DNA of 64,000 bases from Trichobilharzia szidati (taxonomy: Eukaryota; Platyhelminthes; Trematoda; Strigeidida; Schistosomatidae): positions 6,979,204 through 7,043,203 of the forward strand of contig OX235273.1 of the NCBI GenBank assembly GCA_944472155.2, written 5' to 3'. The position numbers and the translations under genes are program-made. The notes beneath the pieces were generated by a model that saw only the letters and a program-made list of their open reading frames with translations, did no database searches and was not told where the DNA came from. Within the stretch, counting starts at the first letter, position 1. Each line of letters starts with the position of its first letter. Positions 1 to 10,384 of the stretch are shown here, piece after piece.

Positions 1-597
1 ATTGGTAATTATTGACAAGGGTTGCGTAATATGAAAGACACCCAGATGTTAATGAAAGAAAACGGAGACACGTGTCCAAACTAAATTATGTAATAGGTAG
101 AAAGAATAAATAAATGGTTGGTTAAGAAACAGATGTTACTAAGAGGTCATACAAAAATTCAAAAAAGGCTCATTAACAAAGTCGTAGAACTTGGAATTAT
201 ACCCAAGGTAGAAAAGGAGGGAGTGGAGAAGTTTCTTCTGTGTACATAAATCAGGGTTTTCTATCCGGATCGCTAAGGCCTGTGTTTGTCAATGCAAAGT
301 ATACGGAAGCTTACCGTTTTCAACGAGAGGTTTCTTTTGACCTTGTAGATAACTTTGAATGACTTCTCCTTACAGATTGGGTGACTAGTGTTCAATATAT
401 GTTCACAATTATAGAGCACTCCTTATTGATCCACTGTTCTCTTTTCGTGGCCAAGCGGGATAATGTTCTTTACCTGTTTTAGATAAAACACGCATTGTGA
501 ACGACCCCTATATATCTTGCTGGTTCCACACCAGCAAGTAAATTTGTAGATACACATAGAAGTGGTCAAATGCCACAGTTTGTTTTTGGAGTTGTTG
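1..597 (-). mobile_element. Penelope-like element remnant (GIY-YIG end, 3' region)
   Basis: On the minus strand, about 425-570 encodes a peptide with SMCIYKFTCWCG followed by KIYRGRSQ, which matches the Cys-rich start of a PLE GIY-YIG endonuclease (compare SMCICQFTCSCG then YVGRTQR in the better copy at 51076-52206). About 190-420 continues the degraded C-terminal part, and 1-190 looks like PLE 3' UTR. The reading frame is broken. The 5' part is cut at 597, where another retroelement inserted, and I could not follow it beyond 1587. It is a dead fragment. Family assignment rests on the motif match only. Confidence 0.6.
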
Positions 598-1550
598 AAG
601 AACAGTGTGCAGCCTGAGAGAATACCGAACGTAATGTCGCAACAGAGCGTTAGATATTCTTCTCTTTGGGATATATATAGAAGTACAACCAAGTACAGGA
701 ACTCAACGATACCATATTTGGCCCGTGTTCTAAGTGACAGAGACAATGTTAAGCGCGAAACCTATGACTTGCTTTGTTGTTAATAGCATAATTTTAGGCT
801 CTTTTATTTCTCTCTTATTTTGTATTCCACAGTGAAATCCTTCTTAAACATACTTAGCTACCTAAATTATTAACATTGGCTTACTTTTTTGTACTTTACT
901 GTATTACTTCTTTTGTGTATCCACTGGTTCCGACTATATTAGCACTATGAGTATTACAAAATTGTCCTGTCATTAACCATCATGTAATTATTAGTTTTGT
1001 GGCTGTTTTTTTTACTGTTTTTTTTCGGCAATATTAACTGACAATCATTGGTTGTGAACGCCATTATCACCCTTAAAATTTTGTATTATGCAGGATTACT
1101 CACACTACCACCACAAACACCGCATTAGACCTGACAATAGAAAACAAAACAACAACCCTGAAATGTTATTCTATTATTGTTTAGAGTTGTTTCAACCAAA
1201 TTAACTGATCATCTTGGCGATAAACATTCTTAAATATCATTTCATAACTTATTGTATGACTACAGCTTTACTGTCAACATGCATAATCATATCATAGCTT
1301 CCACTACCCAATACTGAGATATTAGTATATGCTGCTTATTTTTCCTTTCTACTTCTTGGTATTTTTTCGCATTAAAAAAAAATATTTTTGTGTTTTTTTG
1401 CTGTTGGTGTCTTTATATTTATTGTTTTTTGAAATACTCCTTCCGAAGGTTGGATAAAATTAGATGCAAATATTGTAGATATGTGCTCAAAATTCCACAC
1501 TGTACCACTAGTACTGTTTCCGAAATAAAGCAAATTATTATTATTATAAA
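598..1550 (+). mobile_element. 5'-truncated non-LTR retrotransposon (family III) inserted in PLE
   Basis: The start encodes the C-terminal tail of a reverse transcriptase polyprotein (YLARVLSDRDNVKRETYD, stop at about 781), closely related to the tail at 5700-5778 (YLARVLCDKESIRRDTYN). A 3' UTR of roughly 750 bases follows and ends in AATAAAGCAAATTATTATT. The insertion is flanked by an imperfect direct repeat of about 37 bases (561-597 and 1551-1587, about four mismatches), read as a long target-site duplication. The clade is not certain (Jockey or CR1 type). It is non-coding today. Confidence 0.65.
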
Positions 1551-1587
1551 AGTGGTCAAATGCGACAGTTTGTCTTTGTAGTTGTTT

Positions 1588-1877
1588 GCTTATATTTTCT
1601 ATATTTTATGGGGTAGGATCGCTAGCTCCATGCCCAACTATGGACTCCAATCTGATGATTAGGAGAATGTAGGCATTTTAAACAGAGGAAACATCAAAAA
1701 TAATACCAGGCAATTTCTAGAGGTCTGGCACTCAGATAAATCAGCGGTTAACAGACACATTAATCACAATATAGATCAAATTGACCACCTAATAAAGATG
1801 ACTTAAGTGCATTTATTCTCCTTGATGAAATTGAATAAAGCAAGAACAACAGTAGCGGTTTGTGCAGAATAATATGC
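1588..1877. other. Unassigned AT-rich sequence
   Basis: No coding potential, repeat family or RNA gene recognised between the insertion at 598-1550 and the inverted-arm element starting near 1878. Confidence 0.4.
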
Positions 1878-2690
1878 TGCCATCATTGCTTATTTCATTG
1901 GCTTCTCATCAGCTGCTTACAGCTTGCAAATTTTTCCATGAGGTTAGTTGACGGAAAGTTCCATGATTAGTGAACAGTGCTCAGAAAATTGCGCTTATAT
2001 AGTTTTTACACAGGCAGTTCAAGTTTAAACAAAATAAATGTATGCATACAACGGTGAAGGAGTTACGTAATAAAGATGAGAGATGCGTAAGATGCTGAGC
2101 GTCTAATAAATTGGGTAACAGTGTCCTGAGTTCAACTCAGACCAACGAAACAAGAGACAAGCAAAGTTACAAGTTGTAAAAGGGTGGTGAGGTTAAAGCC
2201 AAAGATTACGTAATCAGATGAAGGCGAGAGAGAATAAAGACATCCGGTTACCAGGGTGGCAAGGAAAGACTGATAACTGCTTCTTTCTGAACACATAAAT
2301 CTGGTTTCAAGCGTTTGATAGAAATTGCTTCGGCAAACTTGAGGAGAATCGGACTCCTTTGTCTATTGATAATTTTTAAAGGGTTTCGCGATTTCCATCG
2401 AGGAGATGTCTTGTAATAGCGCTATTATAAGTTTGTTCCCTTGAGACGTAGGCTTTTCCGCACATTTTCAGAAGGGTATACCTCTGATTTTCTATTTTGC
2501 TTAAACTTGAACTGCCGTGTAAAAGCTGTATAAGCGCAATTTTATGAGCACTGTTCACTAATTGCGGAACTTTCTATCGACTGACATCATGAAAAATTTG
2601 CAAGTATGTTAAAACTTTTCTGTCCATAAGCCTCATAATTTATTTAGGCGGCCTGTAAGCAGCTGATGAGGAGCCAACGAAATCGTACAA
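1878..2690 (-). mobile_element. Penelope-like element remnant with inverted terminal arms
   Basis: Two arms of about 150-200 bases are inverted copies of each other: about 1878-2030 on the left and 2492-2690 on the right. They share GCAGCTGATGAG, AGCGCAATTTT and TTGAACTGCC. The core carries PLE 3' sequence. The minus strand at about 2270-2300 reads PDLCVQKE, the counterpart of PELCIQKKF at the end of the PLE open reading frame ending at 51076. The 3' UTR part has two TTACGTAA palindromes (2063-2070 and 2206-2213). A very similar layout occurs at 56807-57630. It is a short, non-autonomous, decayed copy. Confidence 0.6.
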
Positions 2691-2861
2691 TGACGGTACC
2701 ATAATAAAAATGAATAAACCACATGATAAAATAAGTTCAAATTCCGAGTCAATAAAAATAATCAATAAAGATGTAAGCTAACAATCAATCACAATAAAAA
2801 CATCAACAGCAACAAAGGTTGTCAGAAGATACAATTATATCATCATTCACTTCAAGTTTAA

Positions 2862-2962
2862 CTATAGGCTGATATTAGTTGTAGAACTATTGAAAATCAA
2901 TAGGGAGTACTGGACAGCCGGATGTTTCGTCCCATTGGCCTGGGACTCGTCAGGAGTAGCTA
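2862..2962 (-). mobile_element. Fragment of hammerhead/tRNA-like repeat unit
   Basis: The minus strand carries the ribozyme part and start of the tail of the repeat unit seen complete at 8867-9220, without the tRNA-like head. It lies close to and divergent from the plus-strand unit at 2984-3350. Confidence 0.6.
2904..2960 (-). ncRNA. Type I hammerhead ribozyme motif
   Basis: Read on the minus strand: CTGACGAG (2946-2953), a stem II closed by TCCCA and TGGGA, GAAA (2925-2928), a short stem III (ACA/TGT) and a GTC cleavage triplet (2913-2915), followed by CAGTAC for stem I. All catalytic core bases are present. The base pair next to the core in stem I is mismatched (C opposite C), so activity is doubtful. 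The core bases are seen; cleavage is inference. Confidence 0.6.
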
Positions 2963-2983
2963 CCTACCGATGCTCAGGAATAG

Positions 2984-3350
2984 CTGACTGCAGGACGAAG
3001 TTGACCGGAGTTCTAGTGAGAAGTTTCCTGACCAGTGGGGTCCATCAATTCGGTCAGGAGTGAGGCATAATACTCACCAGAAATGACATTAGCTGGTGCC
3101 AGTCCCGCTAAAAGCACGAATTGTTAGAAGTTAGAATTCATGGGTTGGCCATTGAGGAGTCGGATCCCACAGTGGCTGAATAGTCTACGAGTTTGACTTG
3201 TAATCGGAAGTCGGTTCATAGGCTGATGAGTCTCACACTGGGACGAGACACTTGTCCAGTACTCTCTGATAGTTTCCAATGTTTCTCTAACTGATATCAA
3301 TCTGTGGTGAACCATGAAACAAATCAAATTCCTGCAGACTAACTCTTGGG
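2984..3350 (+). mobile_element. Hammerhead/tRNA-like repeat unit
   Basis: It has the order common to this family. First comes a 5' region (about 3000-3155). A tRNA-like head follows, with a box A-like GTGGCTGAATAG (about 3171-3182) and a decayed box B. Then come the hammerhead domain (3217-3263) and a tail containing TCTCTAACTGATATCA. Such units resemble schistosome Sm-alpha SINE-like repeats, which are transcribed by RNA polymerase III in known cases. Confidence 0.65.
3217..3268 (+). ncRNA. Degenerate hammerhead ribozyme motif
   Basis: CTGATGAG at 3223-3230, stem II of TCTCA with TGGGAC, then GAGA at 3245-3248 where GAAA is required, a GTC triplet and CAGTAC. The A to G change in the catalytic GAAA should inactivate it. 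Confidence 0.55.
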
Positions 3351-3660
3351 AGATTCACTTCGCATGGAAGCTTGCGCTGAAGATTCTATCTAGAAGGACA
3401 AAGAAAACTGCACAATTAAATCAGCCATCTCAGAGAACACAACTAAATCAAAAGTGATCATTGAAATATAACTTAATTTTAAAAATGTCTAAGATTTAAA
3501 GGTCATCTATGGAACGGTGCAGTATTTTTTTAACACGCTAGGATATACTACTGATTATTAGGAGTAGTTGGGAGTGACTGATGTCAACGAGTGGTGATTT
3601 GAATTGGTCCTACGGTCTGGGGGGTGAATCTAACCGGGTTTAGCTAATGATAATATATAT

Positions 3661-5145
3661 TATTATTATTGCTCCCTTGGGTTCCAAGTAGAACACCACA
3701 GGGCTTCAATGCAATATCTCCACTTTGTCCTATTCTTCGCCGTTATCTTTAGCTTGGTCCTCGATTGCCCATGGTCTCTCATCTCCTTCATATCACCTTC
3801 GGACCACAGCCCACCTCATTGTTTCCCATTCGAGTGATAGCCTGCCGCGTGAGATGTCTCACTCGACGGTTTCCTCAGTGGTGTGTGCCTGGTCCATCTA
3901 AATTTTCTTCAGGATATTTGTTGAACAACAGGCTGTCTGTCGATTAGTTCGTTCCCAGAGTTCTTTGTTGCTTCTCTTTTATGGCTGACCATTTAATCTT
4001 CAGTGTGGAGGGAGCAAACGACAACGGCACATGTCAAGTGATCCACAACGGAAAACTCAGCAAGGCGTTTGGAGTAAACACAGGAGTCAGACAAGGGTGC
4101 TTATTATCACCAATGATATTCCTAATTGTGGTGGACTGGACTGGATTATGCGTCAGACAGTGGGAAACGAGAAGATAGGGATATCCTGCACCACCGACGT
4201 GAAGAACCTAGAAGACCTGGATTTCGCGCGTGGATGGTTTGTGTTTGATGTCACACAAAATCGAAGACTTACAAGCGAAAACCGACAAACTGGTCGAAGA
4301 AGCAGCCAGAGAAGACAGGACTCCAGGTGAACATAGACGAGAAGGAGGTTATGAAAATAACCAACCAACCACCACCACCACCAACAACAACAGCAGTAAC
4401 ATCCAGCGCCAATCACCATCAACGCGAGGGATTTGAAAGAGGTTACTTCATTCACTTATCTAGGCAACCAGCATTGTCTCAACTACAGGAGGAAGAGGAA
4501 CGGACGAGGATGTCAAATCGAGAATCGGGAAGGCGAGAAACACATTCATCAACCTGAAACCAATCTGGAAATCTTCGTCACTCAACTCAGCATCAACAAC
4601 AAAATGATTCGGATTTTCAATACAAACGTCAAGTCAGTCGCTTCTTCTTCTATACGGATCAGAAGCTTGTCGGGTCACAAAGAACATTTCCAACAGCCTG
4701 TTGCAGACCTACATCAACAACTAACTGTCTTCGCTGGTTCTATACTGAAGATAAGATGGCCGGAAAGAACAAGAACCTGGACTAACATGGATGCAGGTGA
4801 AAAGTACATCAGAAAACAGAAACAAGTAGAGACGTGTAGTTGAAGCCCTACGTTCCACTAGGAACCCAAGGGAACAACAATAATATAATAATAATAATGG
4901 AGGGAGCAAAAATTGAGGATGTTGATAAAAGTCTACAGTCAACTGTTGGAAATGATTTTCGTGATATTTGAGGTAAGTTTCTGACCCATATAAAAGAACC
5001 GACTGACTAAATATTTGTGTTGAAGATTTGAACCTTGTTGTTTATGCTGACTGTGTACGGTAGGTTGCTGAATTGATGTCAAAGTGATGAAGGTGTACCT
5101 TGCCCTTCCGATTCTGCCTCTAACCTCTTCATCTGCTAGTGATGA
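3661..5145 (-). mobile_element. LINE family C, minus copy, split by a plus copy of the same family
   Basis: About 3661-4005 holds the 3' end of family C on the minus strand (GGTTCC then TAGAACACC, matching the end at 62836-62900). About 4911-5145 continues the same minus copy upstream, matching the order seen in the uninterrupted minus copy at 11340-12420. The two halves are separated by the plus-strand insertion 4019-4897, with a 13 bp direct repeat at 4006-4018 and 4898-4910. No intact reading frame remains. Confidence 0.7.
4019..4897 (+). mobile_element. LINE family C, 5'-truncated plus copy with 13 bp TSD
   Basis: It encodes the second half of a non-LTR reverse transcriptase in broken frames. 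In order: NTGVRQGCLLSP (about 4076-4111), a remnant of the FADD region near 4215-4235, KTDKLVEEAAREDR, the GIGKARNTFINLKPIW region (about 4520-4570) and a 3' end of CCACTAGGAACCCAAGGGAACAA with an AATAAT tail. The direct repeat TGGAGGGAGCAAA flanks it (4006-4018 and 4898-4910). It landed in opposite orientation inside an older copy of its own family. It is RTE-like by motif style, and not functional. Confidence 0.75.
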
Positions 5146-5199
5146 CCACGATACTAAATGAGCAGAACAGTCCTCTAGCGGTTTGAAGCTTGTCAGCTA

Positions 5200-5395
5200 G
5201 GGGATGAAGTTGACTTGAGTTCTTCTAGTGAGAGGTTGCCTGACCAATGGGTTCCACCAAGTCGGTCAGGAGTACGGACAAATACTCGCCAGCGATGATA
5301 TTGGCTGGTGTCAGTCGCGCTAAAATCACGAATTTTCAGAGGTCAGGATTCATGGACTGGCCATTGAGGAGTCGGGTCGCACAGTGGCTGAATGG
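5200..5395 (+). mobile_element. 5' half of a hammerhead/tRNA-like unit
   Basis: It matches the 5' region and box A of the units at 2984-3350 and 41491-41700 (GTGAGAGGTTGCCTGACCAA, CTGGCCATTGAGGAGTCGGG, GTGGCTGAATGGTCTAC). It stops at the junction with the retrotransposon at 5396, before the ribozyme part. Confidence 0.6.
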
Positions 5396-6140
5396 TCTAC
5401 AAGCTATTCGTTAATTCTCGCATTCTGCCTATTATTCTCTATTGTTCCCCCTTAGTTTTTCCAGGGCTACTGAAGAAAGACTATAACATATTACGCAGGA
5501 TATTAAAGGTTGTCAGGAGGGTAAGCAATGTGCCACTTAACCAGCTTGTTAATATTCTGGTCGACAGGCACATGCACTCATGTGAAAAATGGGCCAAATC
5601 CATTTTATCTAACTCACACCACCCTCTTCACTCACAACTCTCGCCTTGCATCTCATCAGGCAGGACCAGAAGCCTATATAGAAAACTACATGGTCTCACT
5701 AGCAAGTACTTAGCTCGTGTCCTATGCGATAAAGAAAGCATTAGGCGTGACACCTATAATTCATTAAATAGTCAGTAGTACAACTGGACCTCGTCTTTCC
5801 AACTCATATCATTTATAGGTACAACATTTTCTTTCTTTTCTTTTCCTATTATCTCTCTCTTTTTTTCGTTATGTGCTACTTTGTTTCTTTCTCTCGCTTA
5901 CGCCAGTAAATATGATAGCACCTACTTTTCTAACACCTTCAAACACTGTTCCACTTTGGCCTTGCTACTGACATGCCAACATGTTGTTGTCATAATGAAC
6001 TGAGATTTCCTTAATCTATGTAGAATTCTATTTATTGATAATGTACTAACCGGATGCAATACTGTAGTAAAAATGCTGAGAATTCCATTCTGTATCACAA
6101 GTACTGCTTGGGAATAAAGCAAATTATTGTTATTATTATT
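5396..6140 (+). mobile_element. 5'-truncated non-LTR retrotransposon (family III)
   Basis: An open frame of about 128 residues from the junction to a stop at 5778 encodes the C-terminal part of a non-LTR polyprotein (LYCSPLVFPGLLKKDYN, then YLARVLCDKESIRRDTYN). It is followed by a 3' UTR and a tail of AATAAAGCAAATTATTGTTATTATT, the same end as at 1520-1550. No clear target-site duplication was found. The retained frame is in a fragment without catalytic motifs, so no protein function is expected. Confidence 0.65.
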
Positions 6141-6830
6141 AAACGAAAGTTGATACGTTCGAACTCTGGAGACGGGTTTGTTTTACCAAAGACTTCGAAA
6201 CTAAGGCAGGATAGCTGTTCAATACACCATGTTGGTTTTCTCACCGACTGATGTGCTTCCTGTCAAAATCAATATTACAATTAGTGATTATTGACAGCGC
6301 ACAGTTGACATTTTACTTACTATTTATAGCTTCATAAAAATTCTTTCCAACTAGAAAACATCAAATATTGTATTTGCTGAATAGTATTCTGTGTAGATCA
6401 ATACAAATCAATGAATGATAAGAGAGTGTTTCACCTTCTAATTTTATATTTGAAAATGTAAACACCTTATTTATAGAAAAGTGATAACACTAGTAGAGTG
6501 AATTGTTTATTTATCAACTGTGGATGTACACAGTGGAGTCAGATAATCGTGCTATACATCACATCATTGTTGGCGGCATCAATAACTTTATCACCTAGAT
6601 TATTTGCTCAAGTTAACAACATCAACAACAAGATCGATTCCATAAAGTCTCTAATTAAACTGGATTCTTAACAGTGCATCATGGTATTATATACTATACG
6701 AATACGTGTCGTTAAATCAATAAAACAGAACGATTGAGAGAAAATTATGCATGAAAGTATATACTACTGATTGATTGAGATGAGTAGTTGTGTACCATTC
6801 ACTCAATGACTCACATCAACCAATAGGGCT
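6141..6830. other. AT-rich region, nothing recognised
   Basis: No gene, RNA or repeat family was recognised. The text just before 6835 leads into the repeat arm shared with 18020-18510. Confidence 0.4.
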
Positions 6831-6834
6831 TACC

Positions 6835-7305
6835 TGACCGTTAGATCGGTGGTAGTCAGATTTTCGAAACACAAGCATTTAGCTAAGGTTAAAATGACTG
6901 ATCCCGAGAAGATAAGTAATTCAGAAAGGAGCTCATTACTACATTGCACTGCATGCATTAACACACAACGACACAATAGGGTGGAACAGGGTGACAATTC
7001 CAAAAAACTAATATAGGTAAGTGGAGAGAGGGAGGGGTTGATTACTGAATCCTTGTTCATCGATTCTACACCTAACACATACAACAGAAATGATGCATCA
7101 CCGGAGATAAGGAAAATGCTACTGTCAATCACATCAACAGATGAGAAATAGTAGAATTATATAAACGAAGTTAGAAAGTTGTGTGAGTAGTGCTTCGATA
7201 TTGGGATTATGAGTAGTATGAAAAATTGTGCTCGAAATGTGGTTATCAGTAAATATTACTACCGTATAACAACACTGTGAGACTTTATCAAAATAAATTT
7301 AATCC
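6835..7305. repeat. Solo copy of the 490-bp inverted-arm repeat
   Basis: It aligns in the same orientation with the right arm at about 18020-18510 (shared: GATAAGTAAT, GCACTGCATGCATTAACA, GTTGTGTGAGTAGTGC, GTGCTCGAAA, GTAAATATTACT) and inversely with the left arm at about 17136-17640. Similarity is patchy, so the copy is old. No protein coding is supported. Confidence 0.6.
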
Positions 7306-7799
7306 CCAATGAAAATAGTATATATAACTTTCTAATGACGCAAATGATTTCAAGATCGAACTTGCACTTCTAAACGACACCTTGTGAGGTAATACTCTTT
7401 ATGACTGTAGGCGTTTTATTTTCCAGGCTATAGTCATTCGACTTTCGCAAAAATGTGATTAAACCTTAATACGTCTTTATATTCGGGAAAGTGAAGCCTG
7501 AATATAAGGAAGTTTTGATTGAAACTGGCAATTGTAAGTCATTTCTAGAAGTTGAACAGGGATCATTTAAATCGGATCTAGTCTGTTTCAATAATAAATT
7601 ATGTATTACGCCAACCACGACTATTTATGCAGACAGATTTCCGACAGTTTGATTACACGTCTACTCTTCTACGTGTTTACTTTGAGTCAAGACTACCAGT
7701 ATTCTTTGTGATTACATTTCAGAATTTGACCTATTTATTTTATTATTACATTTGTTATCCGTCAGCCCTAGAATTTATATTCACACCGAAGACATGGAC
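7306..7799. other. Unassigned sequence
   Basis: AT-rich; no recognised coding region or repeat. It may be the degraded upstream part of the PLE fragment at 7800-8310, but no motif supports that. Confidence 0.35.
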
Positions 7800-8310
7800 C
7801 TCAACAGTTGTCATTATACATAGATCAGAGACGTCAGACGATATCAGAAGAGTACTCAGTAGGCAAGGTATTAGAGTTTTCTTCAAAATATCAGACACGA
7901 ACACTGCAAAGCAAAGTTGTCCCTATAAAAGACCAAATCCCTAAAGATTCTCTATCTAATTGTGTCTGTAAAATAAAATGCTTGCTAGGAATGTGGTGTG
8001 ATATACATTGGACAAACATCGCTAGAGGGAAATCGAGGTAATCGGAGGAAATGAACACCGTAGAGCTGACTCTGTCCGACTACCGAGAAATCCAGTTGAA
8101 CTAGAAAAGCTTGAAAAATCATCAGCCATAGGTGGTGGTCTACACGCTATAGAATCAGGTCACACAATTGATTTTGACAATATTGAAATAATCCAGAAAA
8201 AGCATTTCAGAAATCACAAAGAACGTCTAATATCATCAGAAACACTTCATATCAAATGGAATCCGAATTGTCTGAATAGGAATCATGGACTAGAACAGAA
8301 TTTGACCTGA
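7800..8310 (+). pseudogene. PLE GIY-YIG endonuclease fragment
   Basis: Across at least two frames this encodes, in order, the linker KVVPIKDQIPKDSLSN, the Cys motif CKIKC, GVIYIGQTSLEGNR (GIY-YIG signature), then NEHRRADSVRLPRNP, AIESGHTIDF and SETLHIKWNPNCLNR, with a stop at 8308-8310. This order is that of the C-terminal endonuclease of Penelope-like elements, which nicks the target and pairs with an upstream reverse transcriptase. The RT part is not visible. Frameshifts around 7990 and 8040 make it non-functional. The family differs from the copy at 51076-52206. Confidence 0.7.
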
Positions 8311-8866
8311 TTACAACGCCCCACCCCAGCCCCCCATGAAATGACAGAATCAACACGGATGTGACAAGCCATTTCATTATGCAAACACATGCTGCTTTTA
8401 TAATCTTATACACTTATCAAGTCCAAAAATCCACACCTGGTTTCGTTATCTTTACCAGTTGACCAACAACATAAAAATGACCCCATACTGAGGAACGACG
8501 ATTAAGTTGTTATATATAAGCTGAGGCGATTTTGTAAATTCTGGTTTAATATTGATATTTTGATAAAGCTATTAGCATTAAATGGCGAAACGTCAGTAAA
8601 ATCAATACCGTTTTGTTTATCATTCATCGCGAAATAGAAAAAATCTTTATTATAATGAATGCCCGAATTTTTTCAAACTGTTAAAAGTGAACTTGGTTTG
8701 GACATATATAAAATTCACACTGTTTTTTTTATAATTTTGTGGTATTTGCATATTCCTCTCACACCAATGAATATCACTCATTACTTAGTCCAGTGAAACT
8801 TATATTTTTGTGGATTATAAATTCAATGAAGGTTTCCGTTTGTAGGAATGAAGGAAGGAAGGTTTA
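8311..8866. other. Probable PLE 3' flank, otherwise unassigned
   Basis: It follows the PLE stop codon at 8310 and includes GGCGAAACGTCAG near 8584-8596. I see no gene. The end (8845-8866) has a short AAGGAAGGAAGG run. Confidence 0.35.
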
Positions 8867-9220
8867 ATGTTCAAGTATTGGTTTTGTAGGGATTTTGTTT
8901 GATTGCATGGAGGATTTCAACATGAGCTGACATCAGTTAGAGAACCACTGGAAAACCTGTGAGTACTGGACAGCTGTTTCCCCAACCTAGTTTGGGACTC
9001 TTCAGCAGTACGCACCCACCGGGATTCGAACCCAGGACCTTCTAGTTACAAGGTGAGCTCGTAGACCATTGAGCCACTGGGACCCGATCCGATGGTCCCT
9101 GAATTCTAACTTCTGCCAATTCACGACATAGCGCAACTATTTCGCAATGTCTTCTTGGATGAGTTACTGCCTCATCTTCAACCTGCTGTACCCTACTGGT
9201 CACGGCTTCCCACTAAGTTT
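8867..9220 (-). mobile_element. Complete hammerhead/tRNA-like repeat unit
   Basis: Read on the minus strand from 9220. It has a 5' region beginning GTGGGAAGCCGTGACCAGTA and a tRNA-like head with box A TGGCTCAATGG (9068-9078) and box B GGTTCGAATCC (about 9015-9025). Then come the hammerhead (8963-9011) and a tail containing TCTCTAACTGATGTCAGCTC that ends at CCAATACTTGAA. It starts immediately after the PLE coding end at 9193-9220 and in the same orientation. That fits a PLE pseudo-LTR or a solo SINE-like unit inserted there. Confidence 0.75.
8963..9011 (-). ncRNA. Type I hammerhead ribozyme motif
   Basis: On the minus strand, stem I is a perfect six-pair GTACTG/CAGTAC. The core is CTGAAGA and GAAA, stem III is ACA/TGT and the cleavage triplet is GTC. 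Stem II has lost the usual GGGAC side (GGGG before AAAC), so the pair next to the core is G opposite G. The motif is clear; activity is probably reduced. Confidence 0.65.
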
Positions 9221-9943
9221 AATGTGATGACGAATTTTTTTTGAAAGCATAAAGGTGGCTTAAGCTTTCTAATTGCTAGGGCTTCCAAAAGCTTTAGGAT
9301 ACGCCCGAAACATGTTTTATAGATAGGTTTAAAAGATCTGTTAACGTCAATTTTATGCCCTGTCTCTACAATATGTTTCGCAATGGAAGAGCTAGGTTTC
9401 TTGTTCTCACCGTTAATAGGTTCTGAAGATTCCATTTGTTTCTGGAGCCATTTAGGAATGTGTTCTGAAGCCCTCACTTGCAGAGACCGATGAATCCTCC
9501 CTATGTATGTGTGTCCACACGTACATTCAAATAGGTAAATACAGTGGAATGTGACATCATTTTACGCATGTTCGAAGGGCTTAGATGGATGGATATATTG
9601 GCTTTACATTCTCTATTATTATGATATCGGCTGCATAAAAAGTCTTTTTAACAGCAGCGTTCAGTCTTTGTCTAGTGATCAAGCTGCTTTGATGCCCCAT
9701 ATAGGATAGCTTGATGTACACGTCTTTCTTAGGGGCGAGTTGGAGAGTGGGTCTTGGTGTTCTGACTACTTCATATCTCCTGATGAACTTGTCTGGATAA
9801 TTGTTATCAACCAGAGTTTGTGTCAACTTTCTACTGAAGCGGCACCTTACTAAGGCTCTTTTGTACCGAACAGGGCAGAAACTGTGATAATTCGTCATCA
9901 CATTAAACCTTCCTTGGTAAATTTCGTTTTGATACCATAGCAA
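9193..9943 (-). pseudogene. PLE C-terminal (RT end and GIY-YIG) fragment
   Basis: Two minus-strand open stretches in different frames. 9943-9581 encodes the RT-to-endonuclease linker (NNYPDKFIRRYE, then APKKDVYIKLSYMGHQS and LNAAVKKTFYAADIII). 9477-9193 encodes the end of the endonuclease (RASEHIPKWLQ, SSSIAKHIVETGHKID, LALAIRKLKPPLCFQKK). The bases between them (about 9478-9580) hold the Cys-rich GIY-YIG core with breaks (YLFECTCGHTYIG is readable on the minus strand near 9505-9545). The frame ends TLNLVGSRDQ, where the last residues are already hammerhead-unit sequence. This PLE family differs from the one at 51076. Confidence 0.7.
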
Positions 9944-10384
9944 ATGTACTACTACCTCTGCTATTTGGTTTAGTTGTCTTCATTGTTATTTTGACCTTGA
10001 TTATAAATTCATTGGCGTGTCAATCACTTGTCTTTTCACATTTCATCTTATGTTCTGAATGACTGTTATGTGAAATTATTCATATGAACTTTGATGGGGA
10101 TTTGACCGAATAGTAGTTTCAAAATAGTTGAGCACTGAGTGAGAAGCAGACATGTGTAAAATGAAATAATTAATTTCAACGTTTCCTGCATTCGCCAAAT
10201 TCATCCGAACTTCTTCAGGGAAATTAATAGAAATTATAATAACAAAGGTTTATATTTAAATAGGATATCTTTTGTTTTTTCGAAAACTTTGTCCAATCAT
10301 ATGAGTCATGAAGCAGGCATCAGAATATAATTAATAAACAAAATTGCATGAACGGTGATCAAAATTTGACCTGTAACTTATTTG
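9944..10384. other. Unassigned, AT-rich
   Basis: No gene seen. 10100-10240 shares a short stretch (GAGCACTGAGTGAGAAGCAGAC) with 13070-13095 in the foldback region, suggesting old repeat debris. Confidence 0.35.

Noticed and set aside
9015..9080. tRNA gene candidates at 9015-9080 and at similar places (10555, 13533, 22199, 41650, 52583)
   Set aside because: Box A and box B are tRNA-like, but the anticodon arm and acceptor stem do not fold into a complete cloverleaf. The sequences repeat within SINE-like units, so they are tRNA-derived heads and not tRNA genes.
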